In this document: positions 23,301 to 34,350 of the stretch, piece by piece
How the letters are laid out: each line of letters begins with the position of its first letter
Position numbering within the stretch: position 1 is the first letter of the stretch
Assembly: GCF_018812025.1 (NCBI RefSeq)
Contig: NC_063054.1
Span: forward strand, 36,965,396-37,029,395
DNA: 64,000 bases
Direction of reading: 5' to 3'
Source: Megalobrama amblycephala
Lineage: Eukaryota > Chordata > Actinopteri > Cypriniformes > Xenocyprididae
Notes under the pieces: generated by a model
What the model saw: the letters and a program-made list of their open reading frames with translations, nothing else
Databases searched by the model: none
What the model was told of the DNA's origin: nothing
Translations under genes and position numbers: made by a program

Positions 23301-24460
23301 ACACAAAAACGACCCAAACACTGGGATGCTACGTCTGACCCAGGATCTGGGTAACACAAAAACGACCCAAACACTGGGTTGTTACGTCTGACCCAGGATC
23401 TGGGTAACACAAAAACGACCCAAACACTGGTATGTTACGTCTGACCCAGGATCTGGGTAACACAAAAACGACCCAAACACTGGGTTGTTACGTCTGACCC
23501 AGGATCTGGGTAACACAAAAACAACCCAAACACTGGGATGCTACGTCTGACCCAGGATCTGGGTAACACAAAAACGACCCAAACACTGGGTTGTTACGTC
23601 TGACCCAGGATCTGGGTCACACAAAAACAACCCAAACACTGGTATGTTACGTCTGACCCAGGATCTGGGTAACACAAAAACGACCCAAACACTGGGTTGT
23701 TACATCTGACCCAGGATCTGGGTAACGCAGAAAACGACCCAAACACTGTGTTTTTACGTCTGACCCAGGATCTGGGTAACGCAGAAAACGACCCAAACAC
23801 TGGGATGTTACGTCTGACCCAGGATCTGGGTAACACAAAAACGACCCAAACACTGGGTTGTTACGTCTGACCCAGGATCTGGGTAACACAAAAACGACCC
23901 AAACACTGGGATGTTACGTCTGACCCAGGATCTGGGTAACACAAAAACGACCCAAACACTGGGATGTTACGTCTGACCCAGGATCTGGGTAACACAAAAA
24001 CGACCCAAACACTGGGATGTTACGTCTGACCCAGGATCTGGGTAACACAAAAATTACCCAAACAATGGGTTGTTACGTCTGACCCAGGTTCTGGGTAACG
24101 CAGAAAACGACCCAAACACTGTGTTGTTACGTCTGACCCAGGATCTGGGTAACGCAGAAAATGACCCAAACACTGGGTTGTTACGTCTGACCCAGGATCT
24201 GGGTAATGCAGAAAACGACCCAAACACTGTGTTGTTACGTCTGACCCAGGATCTGGGTAACACAAAAACGACCCAAACACTGGGTTGTTACGTCTGACCC
24301 AGGATCTGGGTAACACAAAAACGACCCAAACACTGGGTTGTTACGTCTGACCCAGGATCTGGGTAACGCAGAAAATGACCCAAACACTGGGGTGTTACGT
24401 CTGACCCAGGGTCTGGGTAATGCAGAAAACGACCCAAACACTGAAAAATGACCCAAAAAA
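20316..24460. repeat. 53-bp minisatellite array, about 78 copies, with higher-order duplications
   Basis: The unit is GACCCAGGATCTGGGTAACA + CAAAAACGACCCAAACACTG + GGTTGTTACGTCT (53 bp). It carries two palindromes, ACCCAGGATCTGGGT and ACCCAAACACTGGGT. Mutant units mark large duplications: the unit pair with CTGTGTTTTTACG and GTAATGCAG or GTAACGCAG appears at about 21300, 22256 and 23742, that is offsets of about 956 bp (18 units) and 1,486 bp (28 units). Units with GCAGAAAA are concentrated at the right end. Because 53 is not a multiple of 3, minus-strand open frames of 60-98 codons arise automatically and are not genes. Confidence 0.95.
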
Positions 24461-24524
24461 AATGACCCAGAAGGCTCAACCCAGGACTTGGGTAGAAGAA
24501 TAACCCAAGATTTTTTAGAGTGTA
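24461..24524. mobile_element. Right terminus of the MITE hosting the 53-bp array
   Basis: After the last array unit the sequence decays through CAACCCAGGACTTGGGT and ends AAGATTTTTTAGAGTGTATA. The TTTTTTAGAGTGTA terminus plus ACCCA/TGGGT motifs is the recognised end of a common cyprinid MITE. The expected opposite end (TACACTCTAAAAAA) was not found left of the array. Confidence 0.5.
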
Positions 24525-25840
24525 TACTCTTATAAAGATCTAATTGATTTACATTACAAGCATCTGAATTTCATCTCACTTTTTTGTCCATGTAAATATC
24601 AGCATCTGCATATTTTTGGCTCTGAATAAAATAGATTAGTTTTTTCCTCACTATTCTCACTTTATCAGACTATATGAGCCATAAAAGCCTGATGTATCAA
24701 ATATGATACAAAACATAAAACACACATGCAAACTTCTTAAAGAAAAAAATCAATAAATTACTCAATTTCAAAAAGTTAGATTTTTTCTGAGTATTATTTC
24801 ATATGTCAGGCTTTAACCAGTTAAGGATATTGATTTGAACAACCCCCTAATGCAAACTATAAACCTTGTAAAATGTAATTATTTTTTAATAGCCTCTTGG
24901 TGGCCTGAGTGAATGATGCACTGAGCCATCTGGTGGCAAAGACGTGTATTACAGATGGCCGAGTATGAGAAAATTAAAGCAGCAAAACACTCATTCATGG
25001 TCCACTATTACAATTAATATTGTATTGACTCTGCTCTTTTTTATTTTGACTGATGACATGATCATATGACTAAAGAGACCCCAGATTGACAAAAGGTAAA
25101 ATAATCTGTATTGATGTAAATACACTTAATGTTAATTAGAAGTCCTGACATATGATCTAACGTTACCCTCCTGTAGCTCACTGCAATATTCAAACCCCTG
25201 TTAGATCTCTCAGTGTGATTAAAAAATTGCAAACATCAGGTATATGACCTTATGCTTTCTGGAGGCTGCTGTGAACATTTATTTCATTATTTAGTGTCTC
25301 TTAGAATAACACTCTGATAGATTTAGCAGGCCCTCATCTCAAATGAATAATTTTCTTCAATTTACTGCTGCATATCAAATCTGTGCAATGCGTTTTACGT
25401 GAGTGTTTTTTTTTCTTTTGCTCTCCTAAAAGTGATGATTGAGTTTCCACTTTTTCCACGGCAGCTGGATTTTGATCCATTGCTGGCAACACAGGGACTT
25501 TAAAAAAAAAAAAGTACATTTCACCATTAACATATCACATTTGACAAATCAGATCCGTGAGGAACGCGGGTGTTAAAGCAGAATTATCATGCAATAGTCA
25601 TCTTTGGAGCTGTATTTTGAGTAGAATTATATCAATAGAATTAGTCACAAGTAATAGTGTTTTCATTGTACTTTAAGCATGCATGCTTTATGGGCTAATA
25701 TTACCCACAAACCACTTTTTGCAATGGAAAATGCAGTTTGTAATGATACACATTTTTATACATAATACATATTTTAGTGTGCAGTATAATTAGCCAAATT
25801 GAGGCATTAACTTTTCAATTTTTCCTGACCACTGCGACAA
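24525..25840. other. Unique AT-rich sequence, no gene recognised
   Basis: No open frame or RNA signature that I can support. TGTATCAAATATGATACA at 24693-24710 is an exact reverse complement of an 18-mer at 20137-20154 on the other side of the 53-bp array. Confidence 0.45.
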
Positions 25841-25847
25841 TCATTCA

Positions 25848-26210
25848 TACTAACTCGGTGTCTGAAATTGAATGCTTCCCTACAATATAGTATGCGATAA
25901 ACAGTACACCAACAGAGAAGTATGCCCGAATACAAATGCTGACTTCAGAACCGCATACTACTCTTACTATTTCTGCAATAGAAAGATGTGGTAAAAGTAG
26001 TATGAGTAGTATACTAGTATGCTGTTCCAAATTCAGCAATGGTATTCAAAAAACAGTAGGCGCAAATTCTGAAGTGTGCATTCGATGGACTCTTCACTAT
26101 CCCATGAGGCCACAGGAGAGGATTTATGGCAGGTCACATGACAGTAACAATATGGCGGATGTATTATGTACACTAGCATACTTTCTATTGCTAAACTTCC
26201 ATATGGCATA
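25848..26210. mobile_element. Transposon relic with internal AGTATG/CATACT motifs
   Basis: CGGTGTCTGAAATTGAATGC at 25856 with repeated GTATGC, CATACTACTC and AGTAGTATGAGTAGTATACT motifs, then CAATATGGCGGATG, matches the layout of a fish non-autonomous transposon related to the ATAGTATGC families. Boundaries are approximate and there is no transposase. Confidence 0.4.
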
Positions 26211-26221
26211 ACATTACTTTT

Positions 26222-26378
26222 ATACACACACACATATATAAAATTATATATAAAAATTATTTATATAAAATATATAATTATATAATAATAGTTATTAAAA
26301 TTATTCATTTATATAATATTATATTTTGTGTGTATATATGTATATTTAAAATTGTATCTAATTTTATGTATATCTGTA

Positions 26379-26424
<46 letters not shown>

Positions 26425-26465
26425 ATGTATTGTTATTAAATGACATACATATACACACATTTAAT
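26222..26465. repeat. AT-rich microsatellite cluster
   Basis: CA, TA and mixed A/T runs, including (TA)n at about 26388-26417. Confidence 0.8.
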
Positions 26466-26469
26466 TTTT

Positions 26470-27425
26470 AAATAAAAATATAATTTGAAATCAATCACTT
26501 TTTATTCTCATGTACCACGTACAGCCTTTTCAGAGCTAATTTGTTGACATTTCACACTTTATCGCTTCTAATTAATGCTCTCAATGTGTTACGAGGATGA
26601 AAACTGTGATTAACTGTGATTGCTATACAATGACAAGAAATTACAGACTTTACACTGTAATTAAGTGAACAGTTATTTCTGTGTTCTCTATAGTTTGTTT
26701 TCTAGTACAAAACCCCTTTGAGCAGCTGGCAGGAATTTAACCGACCATGGTTTTTCTTTTAAAGCTATAATGAAATATGGCGTTCATGTGACTCCGAAAT
26801 TGCTACCTTGAGGATGTTTCCCGCCTTGACTTATGTGAGTGTGATTAAGTTCAAGTTGAGCCAATCGCCTTGTGTGGCATTGCTACCATATGGTGTTAAT
26901 GGGGCTTATTTACTTATGAAAGTAACTGCTGGGTGCCAGGCTATATGTTTCTCCATTAAATTGTCATGAGCTATTAATCACAAACACACACACGCAGTGT
27001 TTGAAGGGTGGATGTTTGAGGGAAATTCAACCAGTGAGTGTAATCTCCCTGCATTGAACTTACCTAACGCTTCTAGCTACTTTAATAATAATGATAACAT
27101 ATCCGGTTTAATGGCACAGATATAACGTTATTTAAATAAAAATATAATGAAGGAAACTTTGACCCCTCGAGTACTGAGGCTTGCTTCCACCACAATATTC
27201 AATGCATCGGCCAAGGATTCATATTCAGTGTTTCATATGTTTCTGGCTTTGCGCAGTCCCTGTTGAAATGACCCAGTTAAGCTTTTTCAAATATTACCTT
27301 TCATGCAGTGTGTGATTTGGCTGTTTGAGAATGTAAAATATCTGCAAAGTTTTAAAGATCAAAGTGCATGACAAATAAAGTCATTTTCTCCTAAAAGAAA
27401 GAATCGATTCTGAACTGCCGAAACG
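26470..27425. other. Unique sequence, no gene recognised
   Basis: Mixed-composition desert sequence. No coding exon, RNA gene or transposon end was identified. Confidence 0.45.
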
Positions 27426-27434
27426 AGTTGTCAG

Positions 27435-29096
27435 TAGAGCCCGACTAATAAGGGCTATTGGTGGCCGATATCGATATTAGGGAGTAAAAAATGTCCGATA
27501 TCGATAGATCATCTGATATCCTTTGTGTACATTATAGGAGTGCAACGGTTCAAATTACTATCGGTTCGGTTTTTATCACAGTTTTGGTATGGTTTGGTAT
27601 GTGCTATGTTCAACTGTTAAATAAAAATAAAGAAAATAAGAAAAAATAATCAAACTACAAGCAACAGCAGGTATTTCAGGTATCTAACAGTAGTCCCCTT
27701 TCAAGGGAACTCGCACTGCGTCTGATAGGATTGCTTTGGGAAGCGATTTTAGCGGACGCAGTGTCTTGTTCCCTTTCTCAGGGAACTATGGTTACATACG
27801 TAACCTGAGACATTCCTTTTGAGGGAACTTGCGCTGCGTCCGATAGGATTGCTTTGGGAAGCGATCTTAGCGGACGCAGTGTCTCGTTCCTTTTCTCAGG
27901 GAACTATGGTTACATACGTAACCTGAGACATTCCTTTCGAGGGAACTCGCGCTGCTTCCGACATGATTGCTTTGGGAAGTGATCTTAGCGGACGCAGTGT
28001 CTCGTTCCCTTTCTTAGGGAACTATGGTTACATACGTAACATGACACATTCCTTTTGAGGGAACTCGCGCTGCGTCCGACATGATTGCTTTGGGAAGTGA
28101 TCTTAGCGGACGCAGTGTCTCGTTCCCTTTCTTAGGGAACTATGGTTACATACGTAACCTGAGACATTCCTTTCGAGGGAACTCGTGCTGCTTCCGACAT
28201 GATTGCTTTGGGAAGTGATCTTAGCGGACGCAGTGTCTCGTTCCCTTTCTTAGGGAACTATGGTTACATACGTAACCTGACACATTCCTTTTGAGGGAAC
28301 TCGCGCTGCGTCCGACATGATTGCTTTGGGAAGTGATCTTAGCAGACGCAGTGTCTCGTTCCCTTTCTCAGGGAACTATGGTTACATATGTAACCTGAGA
28401 CATTCCTTTCGAGGGAACTTGCTCTGCGTCCGATAGGATTGCTTTGGGAAACGATCTTAGCGGATGCAGTGTCTCGTTCCCTTTCTCAGGGAACTATGGT
28501 TACATACGTAACCTGAGACATTCCTTTCGAGGGAACTCGCGCTGCGTCAGATAGGATTGCAAAGGGATTGGACGCAGCACCTCGTTACCTTTCTCAGGGA
28601 ACTATGATTGCATACGTAACCTGTGATGTTTTCAGGTACAAAAAAATGGCTTTAACAAGGCTTAAATGAGTTAAGTTTAAACACAGATAGTGATGTGTGC
28701 TGTTCGTGTCTCACCTGCACTATCAACACCCGGGTGATGACGGCATAAACGACTGCTCAATTCAAGCATACAGCACTCGCAGTGAACCAAGTTTACAAAG
28801 AGTGACTGTTTTGTCCACGCTTTTTTGATCATCACTGTTGTAACATATTGGGAAGCCAGAATGCATATTCATCGACTGAAACATACATTAGCTGAATTCT
28901 GTCTGTCTGTTTTAGATGTTGTTATTTTCAACAAACTATATTATAGATGCTTCGTCAGATGAACTGCGGTGCAAGTATGTGCCGAAAATGTTCATATCGG
29001 TGTCATATCTGCTGCACATACGGCAATGCAGATATATCTGCGACAAGCTCATATCGGCCGATAAAATCGGCAGACCGATAAATCAATCGGGCTCTA
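27435..29096. mobile_element. hAT-like non-autonomous transposon with 8-bp target-site duplication
   Basis: Terminal inverted repeats TAGAGCCCGA (27435-27444) and TCGGGCTCTA (29087-29096) are flanked on both sides by the identical 8-mer GTTGTCAG (27427-27434 and 29097-29104). An 8-bp duplication is the hAT superfamily signature. Subterminal sequence carries repeated CCGATATCGAT (left) and TATCGGCCGATAAAATCGG (right). The centre (27697-28622) is replaced or expanded by a 118-bp tandem array. No transposase remains; short open frames inside are incidental. Confidence 0.85.
27697..28622. repeat. 118-bp tandem array, 8 units, inside the hAT-like element
   Basis: Each unit includes GGGAACTCGCGCTGCGTCCG, GATTGCTTTGGGAAGCGATC, TAGCGGACGCAGTGTCTCGT and TATGGTTACATACGTAACCT. 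CTGCGTCCG pairs with CGGACGCAG around an inner stem (GATTGCTT/AAGCGATC), GGGAAC pairs with GTTCCC, and TACGTA is palindromic, so each unit can fold into a strong compound hairpin. Copies share point variants (for example the ACATGATTG form in units 3-6), which points to local amplification. The last unit is divergent and shortened. Confidence 0.9.
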
Positions 29097-29149
29097 GTTG
29101 TCAGTAATTCCAGTCTCGCTTCCTGTTACATACGTAACAATGTAACAAT

Positions 29150-29655
29150 TTTGCATAATGCCAGCCTGTGGTCTTTATTGGCTGCTTGTGAAAAACATCT
29201 ACTTTGCCCCGCCCACAAACACTGTACTTAGCTGCGACTAGAAGAGTTTGGTTCGTGTTGTTCATGTTGAGAAGATGTTGTTTTCAGTACTGCGAATCCA
29301 CTTTGATGCACTTCAAAAGAACGAGGACTTGAGCTCGAATAGATACGGTAAAACCGACGCCATCTTTACTGTTCATATCACTGTGTATCAAGCGCTGAGA
29401 AAGAGCTGAAATTCAGATATGATAATGGGAGTTTTGTTTCTGACACACACTGTAAGAGGTCGACCAATCACAACAGACTGGGCCGTCTGACCAATCAGAG
29501 CAGAGCAGGATCTCGGAAAGGAGAGGTTTTGAATCTAGGTGATGTGCAATGTATATTATAATAAAATTAAAATGTGTTTGGCCTTGGATGCTTGTAAACC
29601 TGTTGTAGGAGACTCCCGAACCTTTAAAATAGCATAATAGGGGCACTTTAATGGT
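29150..29655. mobile_element. One-ended fish TIR transposon relic (ATAGGGGCACTTTAA end)
   Basis: The segment ends AAAATAGCATAATAGGGGCA followed by CTTTAA, the typical terminus of a common teleost non-autonomous element with a TTAA boundary. The interior has the usual GC-richer core with CGCCCACAAAC and GACCAATCA motifs. The left end was not located with certainty. Confidence 0.45.
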
Positions 29656-30137
29656 TTGTTCCCATTTGAAAGCATATCCACCATGTGTCCCAGGATGACC
29701 TGGATGTGGTCACCTCGTTATTTGCTCACCCTGAATGTGATGGCACAATTCAGTTTACTTGGTTAATTAATTAAGTAATCTAAGAACACTTTAATGTGTG
29801 TATTGTGGGGGAATTTCCCTTTAGCAGCATGACTGTGGCGGCACATGGCCGTCTGGCTGAGGCTGCTGAAACGCGACACCCTCGGCTCTGAACACCCGCG
29901 CGTTTTATTACAGCTCATTAAGACTGTGAATAACTCACAACCACAGTTCCATTAGCGAAGAGCGGTAACGCTTAAAAAACTTCACAAACACACGCTCTTT
30001 TCATTCAGTTTATCTCTGCTCTTTAACAAGTTAGATTAGTTAACAACTAATTATAAAAGGTAGATTAAAGGGTAAACGAAAACATGTCTAGATCACATTT
30101 CACCCAAAAATCAAATACAAAACATGGACACGGTGAA

Positions 30138-30425
30138 CACTTTACAATAAGGTTTAATTTGCTATCACTAGTTAACATGAACTAACAATGAAAAACACTT
30201 CTAAAGCATTTATTTATCTTATTTAATAATAATTTCAACATTTACTAATACAACTTTTAATTAAAAAAAGGTATCTGTTAATATTATTTAATGAACATGA
30301 ACTAACAATGAACAGTTGTATTTTTAGTAACTAACATTAACAAAGATTAATAAACACTGTAACAAATGTATTGCTTATTGTTTGTTAATGCATTAACTTA
30401 TGTTAACTATATTTTGTATTTATTT
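30138..30425. mobile_element. Relic of the CACTTTACAATAAGGT repeat family
   Basis: AACACTTTACAATAAGGTTT at 30138 followed by blocks rich in GTTAACATGAACTAACAATG and ending in inverted TAATGCATTAACTTATGTTA (about 30387) is a recognisable fish DNA-transposon relic. A second copy lies at about 34648-34920 inside another element. Confidence 0.5.
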
Positions 30426-30890
30426 AAAAAAATATTTTAATTTTAATTATGTATATTTTATTTATTTTTATTTAATTATTTAATATGTTTCAATTATGTA
30501 TATTTTAAATTTTTTTAATTTATTTTTTATTATATTATTATTTATATTTTGCATTACAGTAATTTGAATTAAGGGAGAGTAAGTGTGTTTAATTGTCAAT
30601 AAATATCTTAGTAAATATTCTAAAATTATTCTTTGTTTTCTTTATGCAAGCAATTCTTGCAAATAATTCTATTTTTTATCATTTATATTTATTATTTTTT
30701 ATTATTAATTTTGTATGCACCTTTTATAATTATTTTTAATCACTTTTATGTAAAGCACTTCTAATTGCCATTGTATATGAAAAGTGCAATCTAAATAAGC
30801 TTGCCTTGCATTAATTTTTTTAAATATATGAAATATGGTCTGAATATGTTCTTGACAATGTTGACGTGTTACGCTCTCTGTGTCTTTCAG

Positions 30891-30999
30891 ATGATCCACG
30901 TGAGTTTTCCGCTGCTGGAAAGTGAAGACATTGACCCCGAGCGGCCGAACCTGCAGTATTAAACGGTCTGGTGCTAAATGCATCAGCGCTGAAGCTCAG
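30891..30999 (+). other. Candidate exon A (possibly terminal coding or non-coding)
   Basis: A pyrimidine-rich acceptor (CTCTCTGTGTCTTTCAG, ending 30890) precedes a GC-richer segment ending at a good donor (GCTCAG|GTGGGT at 31000). In phase 0 the segment reads 23 codons from ATG 30891 (MIHVSFPLLESEDIDPERPN and three more residues) and stops at TAA 30960-30962; the other two frames also contain stops. It is therefore either a last coding exon followed by a UTR intron, or an exon of a non-coding RNA. I do not recognise the peptide. Base composition changes sharply from the flanking AT-rich DNA, which supports constraint. No upstream partner exon was identified. Confidence 0.4.
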
Positions 31000-31084
31000 G
31001 TGGGTTCAGGAGCAGAGAGGAAACCAGCGCTGTATGTTTGCAGTTTTCCTCACTCTCTAAATCTCTCCCTCTCTCTCGTTTCAG

Positions 31085-31108
31085 GGCTGAGCTGTGATTG
31101 CCATTAAG
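31085..31108 (+). other. Candidate 24-nt exon B
   Basis: An unusually good acceptor (CTCTCCCTCTCTCTCGTTTCAG, described here as the tract ending at 31084) and a donor AAG|GTAAGG at 31109 flank 24 nt. The presumed intron from exon A is only 85 nt. All three frames of the 24-mer contain a stop, so it could only be untranslated. Very short exons are easily mimicked by chance. Confidence 0.3.
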
Positions 31109-31404
31109 GTAAGGGGTCTTTTTTCCCCTCCTCTTGTTCTTGTCTGGTGAGTGGTGTTAACATCATGGAGACTCTGGCCACCACACCGTTATTTCCATAC
31201 TGGACCAGAAATCTGATCCTTTTTGTTTCTGGAAAAGTGACCCTCATCATTTCTGCTAGACTTGCGACTCTTAACATGTTTAAGGAAAACGAGGATTTTG
31301 GGTGGGTGTGTGTAAAACTCTTATTCGCTTCTTTACTTTTCATTATTTGGCCAAAAACAAATGTGGCTTTGAAATATAATTTTGTTTAGGGGTGGGAATA
31401 AGCG

Positions 31405-31756
31405 GCACATATTTCTAATTTAACATATTTTTAGCATTAACTTACATGATATTAAATAACAAAAAATGTTAAATTAGAATTTATATTTCATTTTATAGAA
31501 TTTATATTTAATTAAAATTAAAATATTACTTATTACAATATATATAACTACATTAACTATGTTTACATGAACAACCTGTAAATAAGACATATATTTCTAA
31601 TTTTATATTTTTTTTAGCATAAGTTAATATATTAAAAATATTAATTAAAATATTAATTATTGCAAAAAAAATTTTTTTTTTTTGTAGATTTAACTACGTT
31701 ATAATAACAACCAGTAAGTAACCTAGAGGCACATATTTACACTTTTTTTTTTTAGC

Positions 31757-31814
<58 letters not shown>

Positions 31815-32370
31815 TTATATACATATTAATATATAAAAACAATTTTAATTAAAATTTAAATATTAATTATTACCTTTTTATCCTTTACACGTTATATGAA
31901 CAACCAGTAAGTTATCTACAGTATTAGCACATATTTCTATGCATGTGTAATTTATCATTTTTAATTAAAAAATTAATTATTGCAAAAGAAAAAGCATTAT
32001 AGCATGTATAAGTCATTAAAATTAAATAATGAATTATTGCAAAAAATGTAAAAACATTGTTTTTTAGCTTTAAGCAAATAATCTAGAGGCTAGATCTAAT
32101 CTAATATTTTTTAACATGTGCAAGTAAACATATATAACCAATTTTTATTAAAATTTAAATATCAAGTATCCTTTTTGTAATCTTTAACTACACGTTATAT
32201 GAACAACCAGTAGTATTGTGTATTATAGGGACATATTTCTAATGTAACATATTTTTTAGCATGTATAAATTAATAATTTGAATTAAAATTAAAATATTAA
32301 TTATTGCAAAAATTGCCTTTTATTTAGCTTTAACTGCATGCTATATGAACAGCCAGTAAGTAATGATACT
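31405..32370. repeat. Degenerate ~150-170-bp tandem repeat, about six copies
   Basis: The landmarks GAACAACCAGTAA, GGCACATATTTCTAA, TTTTAGCATG and ATTAAAATATTAATTATTGC recur in the same order at about 31405, 31570, 31700, 31895, 32065 and 32200, ending near 32360. A (TA)n run (31757-31808) has expanded inside one unit. Units are diverged, so the array is old. Confidence 0.7.
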
Positions 32371-32954
32371 GATTTAAGTTTCATGATCTTTAAGTACGGT
32401 CCTCATTTGGAAGAACTGTTTTGACGTGCCAGAAAATACAGAATTGTAGTCCGTTAAGTGAGTGAGATGTTGAAGAATTAACACACTCTCGCTGATTAAG
32501 TTGTTGATTTATTTGAAGAATTCAAGGAATATAAGATTTCCTTTGCCGTCATTATAGCTTTTCGCAAGTCCAGTTAATTGTCCGCAGCTGTAGTGTGTTT
32601 GTATGACCACTAAGAGCAGCTTTTCTCACCTCTGACAGAGCTCTCACTAGCGGCCCACAGGGGAACCGGCATTTCATTTACAGCCAGTCAAACAAACTGT
32701 ATATGATTCAGCTTTAAAACCATTATGTTCTTCTGAAAGCTTCCCTCCTACGTAAAGTTATACGAGTAGACTGACCTTATCAGTCCCTACTGCCATATGA
32801 AATACTGAGACGAGAAGATTATAATGAAGAATATAGCAGTTAATAATATATATTAATATATAAGTATTAAAATATAATGTAAGCCTGGAAATAAAACAAA
32901 TACAACAAATAAATTGATCTGAATCATCTGAATTTTTTACTATCTATGTGTCTT

Positions 32955-33475
32955 TTTGATGCGTTTCCTGCAGAATTCTGTTTTTGCTTTTCAATATAAT
33001 GGAATAGAAATATTGCATTACTTCATGATACCCATACTTTTACCTAATTCAACTCAGGTATGTACACTACTTTTTTTATTAAAGAAATTTTTACTTGAAG
33101 CAAAAGTAAGTGACAATTATATATTGTTACAAAATACAAAATGCTGTTCTTTTGAACTTTCTATTCATCAAAGAATCCTGAGAAATAAAATGTATCACAG
33201 TTTCCTTAAAAAAATTACTGTTTTCAACATTGATAATAATCATAAATGTTTCTTGAGCAGCAAATCAGAATATCAGAATGATTTCTGAAGGATCATGTGA
33301 CACTGAAGACTGGAGTAATGATGCTGAAAATTCAGCTTTGATCACAGGAATAAATTACACTTTACTATATATTCACATAGAAAACAGCTGATTTACATTG
33401 TAAAAATATTTCACAATTTTTACTGTATTTTTGATCAAATAAATGCATCCTTGGTGAGCAGAAGAGACTTTTATA
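32955..33475. mobile_element. Fish MITE fragment (GATCATGTGACACTGAAG core)
   Basis: The conserved core CTGAAGGATCATGTGACACT lies at about 33285, followed by CAGCTTTGATCACAGGAATA and an end-like GGTGAGCAGAAGAGACTT (about 33453). It is one arm of the same family as 12561-13330 and 54694-55866. The open frame across its left part is incidental. Confidence 0.55.
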
Positions 33476-33839
33476 TGTAAATCTTTATATATGTATTGAC
33501 TGATGACCTTCATAAAGTCAGAATAACATGTTTATCCCAGCAGAACAGTGCTATCTGAGAAAACATACAGTTTATATTTGTTTGTCCATCAGCAGACATG
33601 ATAAACCATCAAGATTTAAACAGATGATTGAAACAGCCGGCTGCTGGCAGCTGAATGTTGTTGTCCTAGACTCTCATTACCTCTTAAATCTTGTTATTTT
33701 CCAGGCAAGACAAACTACCGGCCTGTTATGCACTCCACCATATCTTTCCCACTAAAAAAGAAAAAAAACTAACCCAAACACAAAACAAAGGCCCTGTTTT
33801 GGCAGCCTAATGGTTTATAATTGTGTGTTTAATAGGGGG

Positions 33840-34345
33840 AGGGAGATGCGCGCCGCTACTTGCGATGTGACGAGCCTGAATTGAGCTTGTGAGAAAGGAA
33901 GCACCAGGAATATCAATGCATCCTCTGCGTAGATTTCCAGCAGAGTGTGACGTGCGTGTGGGGAAACTAGCTGCGCGGAGGATACTTTCCTTATTATGGA
34001 TTTGACATGAACTTGGCCTCCGGCCCTGGGGAATGTGATGAATGCATTATTTGATCTTCCTGCCTTTGTTTACCTCTCTGGGGCGTCAGCGAGCGGCCAT
34101 TCTGCCGCGACTCACAACACACCGTTAGTGCACGTCATTAGATTTTTTAATAAACAGTAATCACTTCCGGCCCTTTAGATGGACTGCTGTAACAGTAAAC
34201 TGCTGAAATTATTTTTGGCAAAACAATGGACTGAATTCCTGGCGGATAAAGCAGATTTTATGAGTTTATGAGCTCAAGGCAGCAACAAAACGGCGCATTT
34301 AGCCGCTGACTGATGTGAACCTTGACATCTTATCTGTGAATGAGC
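33840..34345. other. GC-balanced unique island, candidate conserved non-coding element
   Basis: GC-rich, non-repetitive sequence (GGAGATGCGCGCCGCTACTT at 33842) next to AT-rich motifs typical of developmental enhancers: TTTGTTTAC (about 34066), TTTTTTAATAAACAG (34144) and GAGCAATTATT (34342). It has no long ORF and ends where the next transposon begins. Enhancer status is inferred. Confidence 0.35.
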
Positions 34346-34350
34346 AATTA

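Noticed and set aside
20226..24479. Many minus-strand open frames of 60-98 codons encoding repeats such as CYPDPGSDVTTQCLGRF
   Set aside because: They arise from a 53-bp minisatellite read in three frames, with two frames lacking stops. Start and end points shift by one repeat unit, and nothing supports translation.
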